From Macrostomum hystrix (taxonomy: Eukaryota; Platyhelminthes; Macrostomidae): DNA of 64,000 nucleotides. The translations under genes and the position numbers were made by a program. Shown one piece after another: positions 48,201-56,940 of this stretch. The notes under the pieces were generated by a model. That model was not told the DNA's origin, searched no databases, and saw nothing but the letters and a program-made list of their open reading frames with translations. The DNA lies in assembly GCA_950097015.1 (NCBI GenBank), contig CATNEN010000038.1, positions 7,748,001 to 7,812,000 on the forward strand, read 5' to 3'. Within the stretch, counting starts at the first letter, position 1. Each line of letters begins with the position of its first letter.

Positions 48201-50072
48201 AGGTGGGCATGACAGGGGAATGTAAGCACACAGGTGGGCATGACAGGGGAATGTAAGCACACAGGTGGGAATGACAGGGGAATGTAAGCACACAGGTGGG
48301 CATGACAGGGGAATGTAAGCACACAGGTGGGCATGACAGGGGAATGTAAGCACACAGGTGGGAATGACAGGGGAATATTAGCATACAGGTGGGAATGACA
48401 GGGGAATGTAAGCACACAGGTGGGAATGACAGGGGAATGTTAACACACAGGTGGGTATGACAGGGGAATATAAGCACACAGGTGGGAATGACAAAGGAAT
48501 GTAAGCACACAGGTGGGAATGACAGGGGAATATTAGCAATTAGCATACAGGTGGGAATGACAGGGGAATGTAAACACACAGGTGGGAATGACAGGGGAAT
48601 GTAAGCACACAGGTAAAAATAGTAGAGTAATAATGGCAATCTGCACTCACATAGTTAAGCCTGTAAGCGGCTGTGGCTGACCCCGATGAGCCATTGGAGC
48701 CGCAGTAGCCGTAGCCGTAGCCGCTGCCGCCGCTACCGCCAGTGCCTGAGGCGCATTCTTCAGAGCTCTGGCGGGAGAAGCTGGCCCAGCAGCTGGAGGA
48801 GGCGCTGTTGCCAAGCGGTGAGGCAGGCATTGTGCAGCCTATGTTGGCCACTCTGTGTGGTAATTCAGTTGCGATGGTTTTATAAAATGAATATAGCAAA
48901 TAAGTGATACAGAAATTGGGATTTTAATCTATTTGAACTGGCGAGTGGGGATCCAAAGGTCCGACTATTGATAATGAGTGAAAAAATGCCTACAAATGTT
49001 CAAATCATCAGGTTGTAAAGAAAGTTTCAATGAGAACTTGGGTAAAACACACGCACAGAATCCAGCTCCTGGGTGGAGTCAAGACCTTGATCACGTGACG
49101 CATTGTGTGAATCTAGCTCCTGGATGGAGTCAAGACCTTGATCACGTGACGCATTGTGTGAATCCAGCTCCTGGATGGAGTCAAGACCTTGATCACGTGA
49201 CACATTATGTGAATCTAGCTCCTGGATGGAGTCAAGACCTTGATCACGTGACGCATTGTGTGAATCTAGCTCCTGGATGGAGTCAAGACCTTGATCACGT
49301 GACGCATTGTGTGAATCTAGCTCCTGGATGGAGTCAAGACCTTGATCACGTGACGCATTGTGTGAATCTAGCTCCTGGATTGAGTCAAGACCTTGATCAC
49401 GTGACGCATAGTGTGAATCTAGCTCCTGGATGGAGTCAAGACCGTGATCACGTGACGCATTGTGTGAATCTAGCTCCTGGATGGAGTCAAGACCGTGATC
49501 ACGTGACGCATTGTGTGAATCTAGCTCCTGGATTGAGTCAAGACCGTGATCACGTGACGCATAGTGTGAATCTAGCTCCTGGATTGAGTCAAGACCTTGA
49601 TCACGTGACGCATAGTGTGAATCTAGCTCCTGGATGGAGTCAAGACCGTGATCACGTGACGCATTGTGTGAATCTAGCTCCTGGATGGAGTCAAGACCGT
49701 GATCACGTGACGCATAGTGTGAATCTAGCTCCTGGATGGAGTCAAGACCTTGTTCACGTGACGCATTGTGTGAATCTAGCTCCTGGATTGAGTCAAGACT
49801 GTGATCACGTGACGCATTGTGTGAATCCAGCTTCTGGATGGAGTCAAGGCCTTGATCACGTGACACAGCGTGAATCAAGCCTCTGGATGGACTCAAGGCC
49901 TTGATCACGTGACATAGTGTGAATCTTGGCGGGAAGAAGAAAGCGGAAATGCTGACCCCAGTATCTGGGTGTTTTTCTTCTGTACAGGACAAAACCTGCG
50001 ACTATAAACTGTGGGAAAAGTCCGAGAAGCGGGTCCAAGCGATTGCAAGATGGCAAGTGACGCGGGCCAGAT

Positions 50073-50105
<33 letters not shown>

Positions 50106-53100
50106 CTGCACAATATGAAGATAGCTTCACAGCTTCATTCCGCGTCAAAAGCATCAAGTTTAGGGTTCGAATGTTCCCACACTTCAGAGACGATTGCCAT
50201 ATGAACATTATAGCAGAAGAAGCAGCCTACAAAGCTGTGTGGTTGCTAACAGGAAACAAATAGAATTATAATTTGGACGCATTTTTCTGCATATTTGAGT
50301 CTATAATGAGTATGAGAACATAGAAACAAAAGTTTGTTTCCCAATTCAGAATTGGGGCAGGCCGCATACAGGTGGAGATTGGAGGTGGGGAAGGGGACCG
50401 CAGGATGAATGGGATGCGGCAGTTTCACATCCCGGCAATAAGAGGATGGGAGGCAGAGATACCAGACAACCGGGGTGCCTGGATGCCCTATGGCGGTGGC
50501 TGTCGAGGCACGGGACCGACAAGCAGCCCACCCCCAGCTAGCCTAGCCTGAATGTCTTCCACCTGTGGCTGCAGAGACCTCAGAAGGTAAAGTAAATCGA
50601 TTCGCACCTGCCAGCCGTGCGCCTGTCAGGGTGCGATGGCCCACCACACAGCTCTGCTGTTCCTATAATGTATTCTGTCTATTCTGCGTGTGTGAGCGCA
50701 TTCCACATTTCCCTAACTCATCACACTGTGCTTCTTTTGTCTGACTGGTCTGTTTCGCAGATAAATAACCCAGCCTGTTCTATTACTAGTGCCAGTACAC
50801 TAACTCTACTCTATACTGTCTCACACAATCTACTCTCTACTGTCTCACACAATCTACTCTCTACTGTCTCACACAATCTACTCTCTACTGTCTCACACAA
50901 TCTACTCTCTACTGTCTCACACAATCTACTCTCTACTGTCTCACACAATCTACTCTCTACTGTCTCACACAATCTACTCTCTACTGTCTCACACAATCTA
51001 CTCTCTACTGTCTCACACAATCTACTCTCTACTGTCTCACACAATCTACTCTCTACTGTCTCACACAATCTACTCTCTACTGTCTCACACAATCTACTCT
51101 CTACTGTCTCACACAATCTACTCTCTACTGTCTCACACAATCTACTCTCTACTGTCTCACACAATCTACTCTCTACTGTCTCACACAATCTACTCTCTAC
51201 TGTCTCACACAATCTACTCTCTAATGCATAATCTATCGCAATCAGTGGCCGATGCCGCCCCTGATCTACCCTCTCCTAGATCACAATGGGCTTGTTAGCA
51301 GTATTTGAGGAGGCCAAGTGAAATAATAAAGTTGAGGCATGAAATCAGAGGGCAGACAAAAAAACAGCGCTGCGCACTCCAGACAGAAAGCAACAGACAA
51401 GATAAGAGCAATATTGGCAATGTACACATAGCTGCGGTTTAGCCATGTTCTTATCTTATTGAACAAGAGCAAGCCACCTTGAACTGTCTCCAAATCTGCA
51501 ATAGGCTTGGGCAGCGATACAATAGCAGATCAGCTGGCTGAGTGTGCACAGAGATTAGCAGATCCGGCTTTGGGACTAAATCAGCTGGCCTAAGAGGATT
51601 AACCACCTTAGGCAGCGAGCCTGTTCATGTTATGAATTTCTAAAAACTAACCCATTTGTTACCGGAATTTTCTAAGCACATGGAGGGTCTTGGTGATGGA
51701 TGGAGGGTCTTGGTGATGGGTGAGGGGTCTTGGATGGAGGGTCTTGGTGATGGATGGAGGGTCTTGGTGATGGATGGAGGGTCTTGGTGATGGATGAGGG
51801 TCTCGGCGATGGGTGGAGGGTCTTGGTGATGGATGGAGGGTCTCGGTGATGGGTAGAGGGTCTCGGTGATGGGTGGAGGGTCTCGGTGATGGGTGGAGGG
51901 TCTCGGTGATGGGTGGAGGGTCTCGGTGATGGGTGGAGGGTCTCGGTGATGGATGGAGGGTCTCGGTGATGGGTGGAGGGTCTCGGTGATGGGTGGAGGG
52001 TCTTGGTGATGGGTGGAGGGTCTCGGTGATGTTTGGAGGGTTTTGGATGGAGGGTCTCGGTGATGGGTGGAGGGTCTCGGTGATGGGTGGAGCGTTTTGG
52101 ATGGAGGGTCTTGGTGGTGGGTGGAGGGTCTCGGTGATGGGTGGAGGGTCTCGGTGATGGTTGGAGGGTCTTGGACGGAGGGTCTCGGTGATGGGTGGAG
52201 GGTTTTGGATGGAGGGTCTCGGTGATGGGTGGAGGGTCTCGGTGATGGGTGGAGGGTCTCGGTGATGGGTGGAGGGTCTTGGTGATGGGTGGAGGGTCTC
52301 GGTGATGTTTGGAGGGTCTTGGACGGAGGGTCTCGGTGATGGGTGGAGGGTCTCGGTGATGGATGGAGGGTCTCGGTGATGGGTGGAGGGTCTCGGTGAT
52401 GGGTGGAGGGTCTTGGTGATGGGTGGAGGGTCTCGGTGATGTTTGGAGGGTCTTGGACGGAGGGTCTCGGTGATGGGTGGAGGGTTTTGGATGGAGGGTC
52501 TCGGTGATGGGTGGAGGGTCTCGGTGATGGGTGGAGGGTTTTGGATGGAGGGTCTTGGTGGTGGGTGGAGGGTCTCGGTGATGGGTGGAGGGTCTCGGTG
52601 ATGGGTGGAGGGTCTTGGATGGAGGGTCTTGGTGATGGGTGGAGGGTCTCGGTGATGGGTGGAGGGTCTTGGTGACGGGTGCGTCAGTAGAATGTTTTGA
52701 AGAGATTTTGAAGTAAACGGCGCTACAGTTCTTGATCGCAAGGAAAAAACTAGCCTAAAAATCTATATTGGGGGGAACAGTGCACCTGGAGTTAAATTTG
52801 GAGCCCATAGCCAGCCCCGGATATCGACAATTCGCTTGCACTTTTTTGTTAAATGTTCCAAAAGCAGCCATTAGAATATTGAGGCAGGAAATGTCAGACT
52901 GCACACAGTTGCTAATTCAGCAAGGCACACGCTTACACACGCCCCAGCTGACGCAGGTGCAACACAAAAACTGGCCTAAGTTTGGTTAAGACGGCCCAGC
53001 CCACTGAGTGAGCAGCTGAGTTTGGAGATCGAGTTCCCTCCGATTGTTTCGAGAAGCAGCCAGTTGCGCCAAATAGCACGAAGAAGGTCGCGAACTAGGA

Positions 53101-55950
53101 TTACGGTTGCAAAATCTGCGAAGCAACTCTAACGCCAAAAAATGCACTCACTTGTGAAGCGTCCACGCCGAGGAGCACGGCACTCGCTGTGCCTCCATTA
53201 GCTGAAAGTATTGGAGGGGGGATTGAACTGTACTTAAGAGCCTAAGACGCAACGGATTTTCGTAGGAATAAAAACAAATGATATCATGTGACAGCAGAAA
53301 TAACAGTAGACTTTGCAGAAAAGAAGTGTGACAGACAAGAGGATGGGGTGTAGGGTGACAGACAAGAGGATGGGGTGTAGAGTGACAGACAAGAGGATGG
53401 GGTGTAGAGTGACAGACCAGAGGATCTGGTGTAGAGTGACAGAGCAGAGGATCTGTAGGAGTGAAAAAGCAGAGGATCTGTCGGAGTGACAGAGCAGAGG
53501 ATCTGTAGGAGTGACAAAGCAGAGGATCTGTCGGAGTGACAAAGCAGAGGATCTGTTGGAGTGACTTACCGCTGGCTGAAAGTGGCCCAGCTGGCCCGTC
53601 TCGCAATTGAAGCCGAGCGCCCAGCCGCCAGTTCCAGGCGCCGCTGTGGAGTTTGGAGCAGCCACCAAGGCGATGCGATCGCCAGCGCTGTAAGCCAGCC
53701 GATCGAAGCCGTCAAATGCCACAGAGTCAGCAGGCAGGCACTCGTCGCGCATCTGGTAGACCGCGTGCGTCTCTCCTGTGAGGTCGTTGCGCTGGCGGAC
53801 ATCGCGCGAGTAGAGCCGCAGCTGCCAGACGGTGTCCGCCGGTGTGCCAGCCGCAACTCGTCGGGTTTCCGAATCGACAGCAAAGTAGCGCACCGCTTCC
53901 TGCTCGATTAGCGGCAGCTGTGCCTGCGGTGCCAGGGCATTAAAATTGGGTGCAAGCAGCTTTTTAGCAGATAGCAGGTGTCTGGTGGGTTAGGTTCCGA
54001 GTGTCTGGTGGGTTAGGTTCCGAGTGTCTGGTGGGTTAGGTTCCGAGTGTCTGGTGGGTTAGGTTCCGAGTGTCTGGAGGGTAATAGGTTCCGAGTTTCT
54101 GGTTGGTAATAGGTTCCGAGTTTCTGGTTGGTAATGGTTCCGAGTTTCTGGTTGGTAATGGTTCCGAGTGTCTGGTGGGTCTGAGTGGTATTGAAGCGTC
54201 AACACCTGGCTCACCTGCATGAAGCCCTCTGCCAGGGCAGCACGATAAGGCGGTCGCGCTGGCACCGCGGGCACATGAACATCAGCCAGCATTTTGACAA
54301 ATGTGGCCGCCAGTTCCATGAGCATAGTCTCAACGGAGCGTTCGCACAGCTGCAGGCAGAGCCTCGGCGACGCGGAGCCAAGGTCCACTTGCGGCATGAT
54401 CAACTGGAAGTCGCCAGCCGGGCATCGGTCCGCGAAGCTGCGGCTGACATAGTTAAAAGCGCGATAAATATCTAGTAGGCGGTCGGCGTGCGCCTCAAAC
54501 GGCAGCACAAGACCCACGTGAGGCATGCAGTCCATTGCCGGGCACCAGCCGCGGCAGCAGCGGTAGCCAGTCCAGAATTCTTCGAAGCGGGACTCGAGCT
54601 CGTTGGCCGGGCACAGCAGCATGTAGTAGACACGTGGATTGCCACTGGTCAGGCTGGGGTCCTCAGCATGGTTCACGAGCCAGTGGGCTGCTAGGCGGTC
54701 ATCAATTAGTGCTGTGGCCACCAGAGCATCCAACCTGTCAGGGCAAGATGGCAGTGTGACAGTAGACTTTAATCATAGCCAAACAAATTATCTAAGAATA
54801 TTAATGTAGCTAGGATATATCGATTCATTCAGAAATAGTACTATATGGCAGCTTTTTGTACAGTCATAAAACCAGTGCTTCACTCTTCTTTGGCACTAAA
54901 AATAATTTTTAAGGATAGCATAATCTATTGATCTCCTTAATGGGCTTAGACTTATAGCTACATTACAGTCACAAGTGAAATGTTCTCTTTGCACTATTTT
55001 AACTAGGCCTATCTTGTAAAAAAACTGTTGGAATTAAATTTAAAAACCTCTTTGGGAAAAAGTTGACAATCCACAGACACTACAGAGTGATGTGCATGCT
55101 TTTCCTACTTAACTGCTGCTTATAAAACACTCATAGGCAGTCTACAAAAGCACAGACTAACCCTATAGAAAGACATAGTCAAACACAATGCATTGTGTTC
55201 TAGGTTCTAGTTGCTTAGCTAATGCACATATTTCTTAATATTTTTAATTGTAAAGTGTATATCTTTAGGTTGTTAACATTTATTTCTATCAGGTGTATAA
55301 ATTCTGCAAAAACTAACTTTTGTCAATTAAATAAAATAACTAAATGAAACAAAAGAAATAAGGTACTCATTAAAATAATTAGATAACTACAATAATTAAA
55401 TAACAGCAATTAAATAAGTAGGGCAAAAAGTTCTATAAAAAGTGAACCAGTTGTTGCTAGTCTTCTGATTAAAAAGGCACAAATATGTGTTGTGCTCTTG
55501 TTATAGACCAGTTGTTATAGTTGTTGCATCAGCAGCTTTTAAGATATAAAATGAATACTACTTGATTTGTGAGCTAAAAACTAGCAATTTCTATCTAAGG
55601 GCTCTGTTGTCTTAGCAGATTTAAAGATATATAACAATATTTGTTATACAATTGTATATAACAAGAGATATCCCTAAAGTTAATTGAATGCATTTATAAT
55701 TTATTCATGCATTTAGCAATAAAACATTTAATGATTTTAGCATTTGAAACTATTTAGCCAACACTCAGTCCTTTCTATTTTATTAGACCACATCCAAAAA
55801 AACAAATTCCAAGCTAACTTACACTTGAGCATTGCAATCATGCCTGTCGTTTTTTAACATATGAATGTTATTGAGTCTTTTGGACAAAATGGTCAAACGA
55901 TTTTTATCCTCATTTGTGTCCGTGTTATAACATATACAAGGCAGAGTCAT
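39229..55950 (-). CDS. UBASH3: UBASH3/TULA-like protein (UBA, 2H-PDE-like, SH3, His phosphatase)
   Basis: Eight exons: 55950-55823, 54734-54215, 53923-53570, 53201-53152, 48852-48651, 40526-40035, 39746-39575, 39464-39229. Phases close at every junction, giving 717 residues (human UBASH3B 649). Order: a UBA-like end (LDALVATALIDDRLAAHWLVNH, 44-65); a 2H-phosphoesterase-like region (to about 216), with the first motif reduced to PHVGL and the second His lost (PPYRAAL); SH3 (about 269-350: VYQMRDECL, AYSAGDRIALV, GGWALGFNCETGQLG); a Gly/Ser linker; and a histidine-phosphatase domain with RHAER (His466), SSPALRCVQT (Arg547) and IVGHRTT (His648). The phosphatase residues needed for phosphohistidine chemistry are kept. 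In vertebrates these proteins bind ubiquitin and dephosphorylate Syk/ZAP-70-type kinases. Exon 1 is the weakest call. Intron 5 holds a LINE and three arrays. Confidence 0.9.
40540..41159. repeat. 32-bp minisatellite, left part, split by LINE
   Basis: Units of ctggactgtccgagattcta followed by ttcaccctgaag, with two unit types (ggactgtccgag and ggaccgagaatctgag). The same array resumes at 46703 after the LINE. It lies in UBASH3-like intron 5, next to the exon 6 acceptor. Confidence 0.97.
41303..42889 (+). CDS. LINE ORF1 (gag-like, nucleic-acid binding)
   Basis: I chose the ATG at 41303, in a strong context (cagccATGg), giving 528 residues; the frame is open back to the element's start. The N-terminal third is Ala/Pro/Lys-rich and disordered. 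The middle (from about VQPAIIVVGEEQDLS to the DCQERK segment) forms a compact domain with SNEQLKSMLRTIDEGL, GAVLLWCKSAGDSRLL and GFTAIYGFSEAWSKR, reminiscent of the DUF4780-type RRM-like domain found in insect R1/I-group ORF1 proteins. No CCHC zinc knuckles are visible, which is unusual because many relatives have two or three here. The C-terminus is basic, then acidic. It presumably coats the element RNA. It ends at TGA inside the ORF2 start. Confidence 0.8.
   Translation: MASPISSFETELNSAAPDAATGRSHVLGAAGGTENPATEIVDQDKRNPSRKRSEEARVRRNQKRNERRRNAAAAATGGRPTPAHEAGAKDAAGPPGSAAPPTAAPASTISKAGTDADGKSVEGAAGPSGAAAPTAITATTTHKAGTSNASKAKETYASKAKREPVQPAIIVVGEEQDLSNEQLKSMLRTIDEGLTDLALAGTPVSVVRSEAQEGAVLLWCKSAGDSRLLRDRIKDFKWSTDVGRLRCTTESERPRTRRHRVWVPDACSIRSGDQLRQLLLKMNPDLPASGLICHETVRKEAEGFTAIYGFSEAWSKRIPHKSVIKPGLYPLTILDCQERKAGEGSENKRAAPGSGAKAPPAKRHATSADPRPGKNIRIAESGPRDRRPARNNRKSGLVLRALSEARALREHLERSRATKAQTSLPPSQPQSAGTHGAVATDWSEDPPHRKEAAIHTDPTPEGEASSDGSDCTVVGWSGRDTQRSEQQLSAAIPAVPSTAVAGAPLLMEVCSPTPSEEDELLKETPAGP
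42886..46587 (+). CDS. LINE ORF2: endonuclease, reverse transcriptase, RNase H
   Basis: 1233 residues, uninterrupted. Domains in order: an APE-like endonuclease (about 5-226) with LQVNLQH, QEPW (Glu40), AGDINAHHTHWG (Asp143) and SDH (217-219); reverse transcriptase (about 440-760) with FKSPGPDGI, FRPISLTS, FLDIDGAFDNV, GCPQGGVLSP and YADD (669-672); RNase H (about 935-1070) with YTDGS (Asp942), QNEVLAI, HSDSQAAL and WIPGHAGFPGNELAD; and a C-terminal zinc knuckle CPFCNLEDEDALHFVCHC (from 1159). All catalytic residues are present. It nicks the target and copies the RNA by target-primed reverse transcription. Its ATG overlaps the ORF1 stop as ATGA. Confidence 0.96.
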   Translation: MIGHTGITCLQVNLQHCIAASVNLMRYVELNMPGLILVQEPWTHKGKPQNVPNGYHCLYNSRHWENQTPRACILVRDSLNAWHRPDLSDRDTCVIQTENILPGKTVLIASVYLPGDRPAVPEELISLTETCAAKNYELIVAGDINAHHTHWGSSDINSRGEDLLAYILTTSLEFCNTGSTPTFDNGRWSEVIDATLATPGLYQSLREWQVLPETSLSDHKYISFQLAGARCTNQITWKRNARNTDWEAFRHNLEGTQRNLSPPANTCDEADELAEFLTNSLTTAFEASCPLKAYRGKTSAPWWNPQLGELRRTAKRLHRRATKTKNPADQAAYLEAIHSFKKEVRNAKNSKWRQYCEELEGTRPTSRIVKALTLDKMSKLSTVRKADGRPTENPGETLDTMLTAFFPSVPAGTDPPDHTEGGHILATSIITEDRVTKAAQSFKPFKSPGPDGIIPAFIREAVKCHGFLTNLCKLLKACIVLGYVPKAWTEARVVFIPKPGRPDYHSIKSFRPISLTSTMVKLMERLVLWRLLSVELKNMPLSGNQHAFRSGRSTESALHALVDALEKAVLGNGFALSIFLDIDGAFDNVLFEAFDRALRMRHTHSHLRRWIMYMVRHRTATAHLLGHQRTVTVCKGCPQGGVLSPVLWNMVIDELLRDSQPDPILKVGYADDVTAVASGPVPEALRDLLQNFINNAERWATRCGLKLSESKTAAIMFTSKNKWHIRPLQLYGKDITFQKQTKCLGITLDHRLSWTPHVHAKAKKAFAILAQLRRAVGNTWGLTPKRLWWIYTAMVRPAVSYAGLIWASALQLKTCHETLRRVQGRACRTIMSAPPSAPFDGLNAFLNILPLDIFIRGEAAKTARRLLDAGVRFVPQRAAAKRKLLPHTDLCLRDLGASNGINVLTDGEPCSLNLLQRFKVLIPTRDQVSDHWNTQEVHCYTDGSMKDGSAGFGVCILINGRVVATHAQHTGKSSSVFQNEVLAISSCAAELNEKNISGRTIIFHSDSQAALQALCHTTTTSRTVSDCVRQLNNLAGKNTVRLQWIPGHAGFPGNELADHLAKQGGASSAPGPSPPAPIPSTVIYRQINDWTANLHLTRWRSTTNCRQSKAAVPVPSARLRKVLLNQTRKDIRALTMTLTGHGCYARHCFLRGDLRSELCPFCNLEDEDALHFVCHCPFFTRERLNHLGPNPSMDDVCRSENIPRLVRFLRATRRASFFPSEEQAAGRTEHGPP
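46703..47500. repeat. 32-bp minisatellite, right part
   Basis: Continuation of the array interrupted at 41160, about 25 units in the same two unit types. The two sides together made one array of more than 40 units before the LINE landed. Confidence 0.97.
47501..48040. other. Intronic spacer with a short CAG run
   Basis: Inside UBASH3-like intron 5. A 106-codon + strand frame starts at 47692 with a (GCA)n run; it has no recognisable motif, so I do not call it a gene. Confidence 0.5.
48046..48625. repeat. 31-bp minisatellite, about 18 copies
   Basis: Units of aggtgggaatgacaggggaa followed by tgtaagcacac. It starts about 30 bases past the UBASH3-like exon 5 donor. The unit length of 31 cycles through all frames, giving open but meaningless frames on the minus strand. 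Confidence 0.96.
49060..49922. repeat. 51-bp minisatellite with CACGTG core, 17 copies
   Basis: Each unit contains gatcacgtgacgcattgtgt and ctcctggatggagtcaagac. 51 is a multiple of 3 and long frames exist on both strands (17-residue period on +), but no start context or splice links them to a gene. It lies in UBASH3-like intron 4. The CACGTG palindrome recurs about every 51 bp. Confidence 0.96.
49923..50790. other. Intronic region with (CAG)11 and a GC-rich block
   Basis: A (CAG)n run lies at about 50072-50105. From 50345 to about 50600 the sequence becomes GC-rich and ends ...agaaggtaaagtaaatcg, resembling other retroelement tails here. It may be another SINE-like insertion, but I could not find flanking duplications. 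Confidence 0.5.
50804..51224. repeat. 24-bp minisatellite, about 17 copies, nearly perfect
   Basis: Units of ctctctactgtctcacacaa followed by tcta, with almost no variation. Open frames through it (LLSTVSHN period) are by-products. It lies in UBASH3-like intron 4. Confidence 0.97.
51225..51665. other. Intronic spacer, nothing recognised
   Basis: Lies between two arrays in UBASH3-like intron 4. No gene is visible. Confidence 0.5.
51668..52690. repeat. ~21-bp minisatellite (with 15-bp short units), about 48 copies
   Basis: Units of ggtctcggtgatgggtggag with short variants (ggtcttggatgga). The order of long and short units repeats over hundreds of bases, showing block duplications. The 360-codon minus frame (Pro/Thr/His-rich) is produced by the repeat. 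Confidence 0.96.
52691..53151. other. Intronic spacer
   Basis: Between the 21-bp array and UBASH3-like exon 4. No separate feature seen. Confidence 0.5.
53300..53569. repeat. ~22-27-bp repeat starting at a splice donor
   Basis: Units such as gagtgacagagcagaggatc and ggatggggtgtagagtgaca in UBASH3-like intron 3. The first unit overlaps the donor itself: on the minus strand GTAAGTCACTCC is followed by repeated GTCACTCC-containing units. Confidence 0.9.
53970..54185. repeat. ~23-25-bp minisatellite in UBASH3-like intron 2
   Basis: About nine units of ggttaggttccgagtgtctg with ggtaatag variants, starting about 30 bases past the exon 2 donor. Confidence 0.92.
54736..55822. other. UBASH3-like intron 1
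   Basis: AT-rich, about 1.1 kb, without an array or transposon that I can recognise; one of the few introns here lacking a minisatellite. Confidence 0.55.
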
Positions 55951-56940
55951 CGTAGTGTCAGACTTAAGATCGCACAAGTGTACAGATGCTTGCAATAAAA
56001 ATGGCTAAGTTACGGTAAGGGTAAAACAATAGTTTACATAGTGCGATATATCACTTTTTTCGTTGCATTTCAGGCACACATTCTATAAATCCAGGGTAAT
56101 CAGCTGTGACAGATAGTACTTATATACTGTGAATGTTTAAATAGATTTCATAGAAAATGTGCAAGAACAAACAAAATTTTTCCTCTCTTGAAAAATATGA
56201 CTTAATTATCCGAGTATATGAAAAATTAAAACAGTATTAAAATGAAAAAATATGTATGGTACTTGTTTTTAAGGCAAAAAAAACTACGATGACGTTTTAG
56301 TTATAATTTGTGTAGCCATATATTCGATTGAGGGGTGCGCAATCTACGACCAAGCCGGACCTGTAAGGCCGTTGTGAAATAAAGAGAAACGTTGTGATTA
56401 GCCATGGTCAAATTGCAAAGAATGATGAACTCCAGCCAACATTAACGAATCGAAATATATTGATTCTATTTTTTATTTACTTTACTTGCCGAACCGTTTT
56501 CAGTTGCAGTTTCCACTTTAGCCGTAAAATATCACCCTAAAGCCAATATATATATTATATCGGTGTAGGCCTACTCAATCATTTTTTCTCGTGACGATTC
56601 TAGCTATTTTGCAGAAAGCTGTGACTGACCAGTGTATTTACTCGTGTTAACAATACAAGTGTTATTGAAGTCGCAAAGTCGAACGAATTAGTTTTTGTTC
56701 AAGAACGAATAACTTACAGCGGCCAGACTTGACTTTGTGTGTATTTAATCCCGAATTCGTACGAATTCTGCCAAGAAAACTTCAGCACGGTAGAGTTTAA
56801 ACCGAAAACTAACCAGCAATGGCGAACAAAGTAACTCGAACCGCAATCGCAATAATGAATTAGTTAATGCAGCAGACAACAGTGCCTCAAATGCATTGCA
56901 TTAGCCGAAAGCAACCTAGGACAACAGATAGAGGCACCCC
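55951..56940. other. Spacer between NOP16 3' end and UBASH3-like start
   Basis: Both genes run on the minus strand. This 1-kb region should hold the UBASH3-like promoter and the NOP16 3' UTR. It is AT-rich with no distinct element. Confidence 0.5.

Noticed and set aside
48978-49992. 308- and 321-residue frames on opposite strands over the 51-bp array
   Set aside because: By-products of the repeat length (a multiple of 3); inside a UBASH3-like intron with no matching splice phases.
51659-52741. 360-residue Pro/Thr/His-rich minus frame
   Set aside because: Repeat-generated, in an intron of the UBASH3-like gene.
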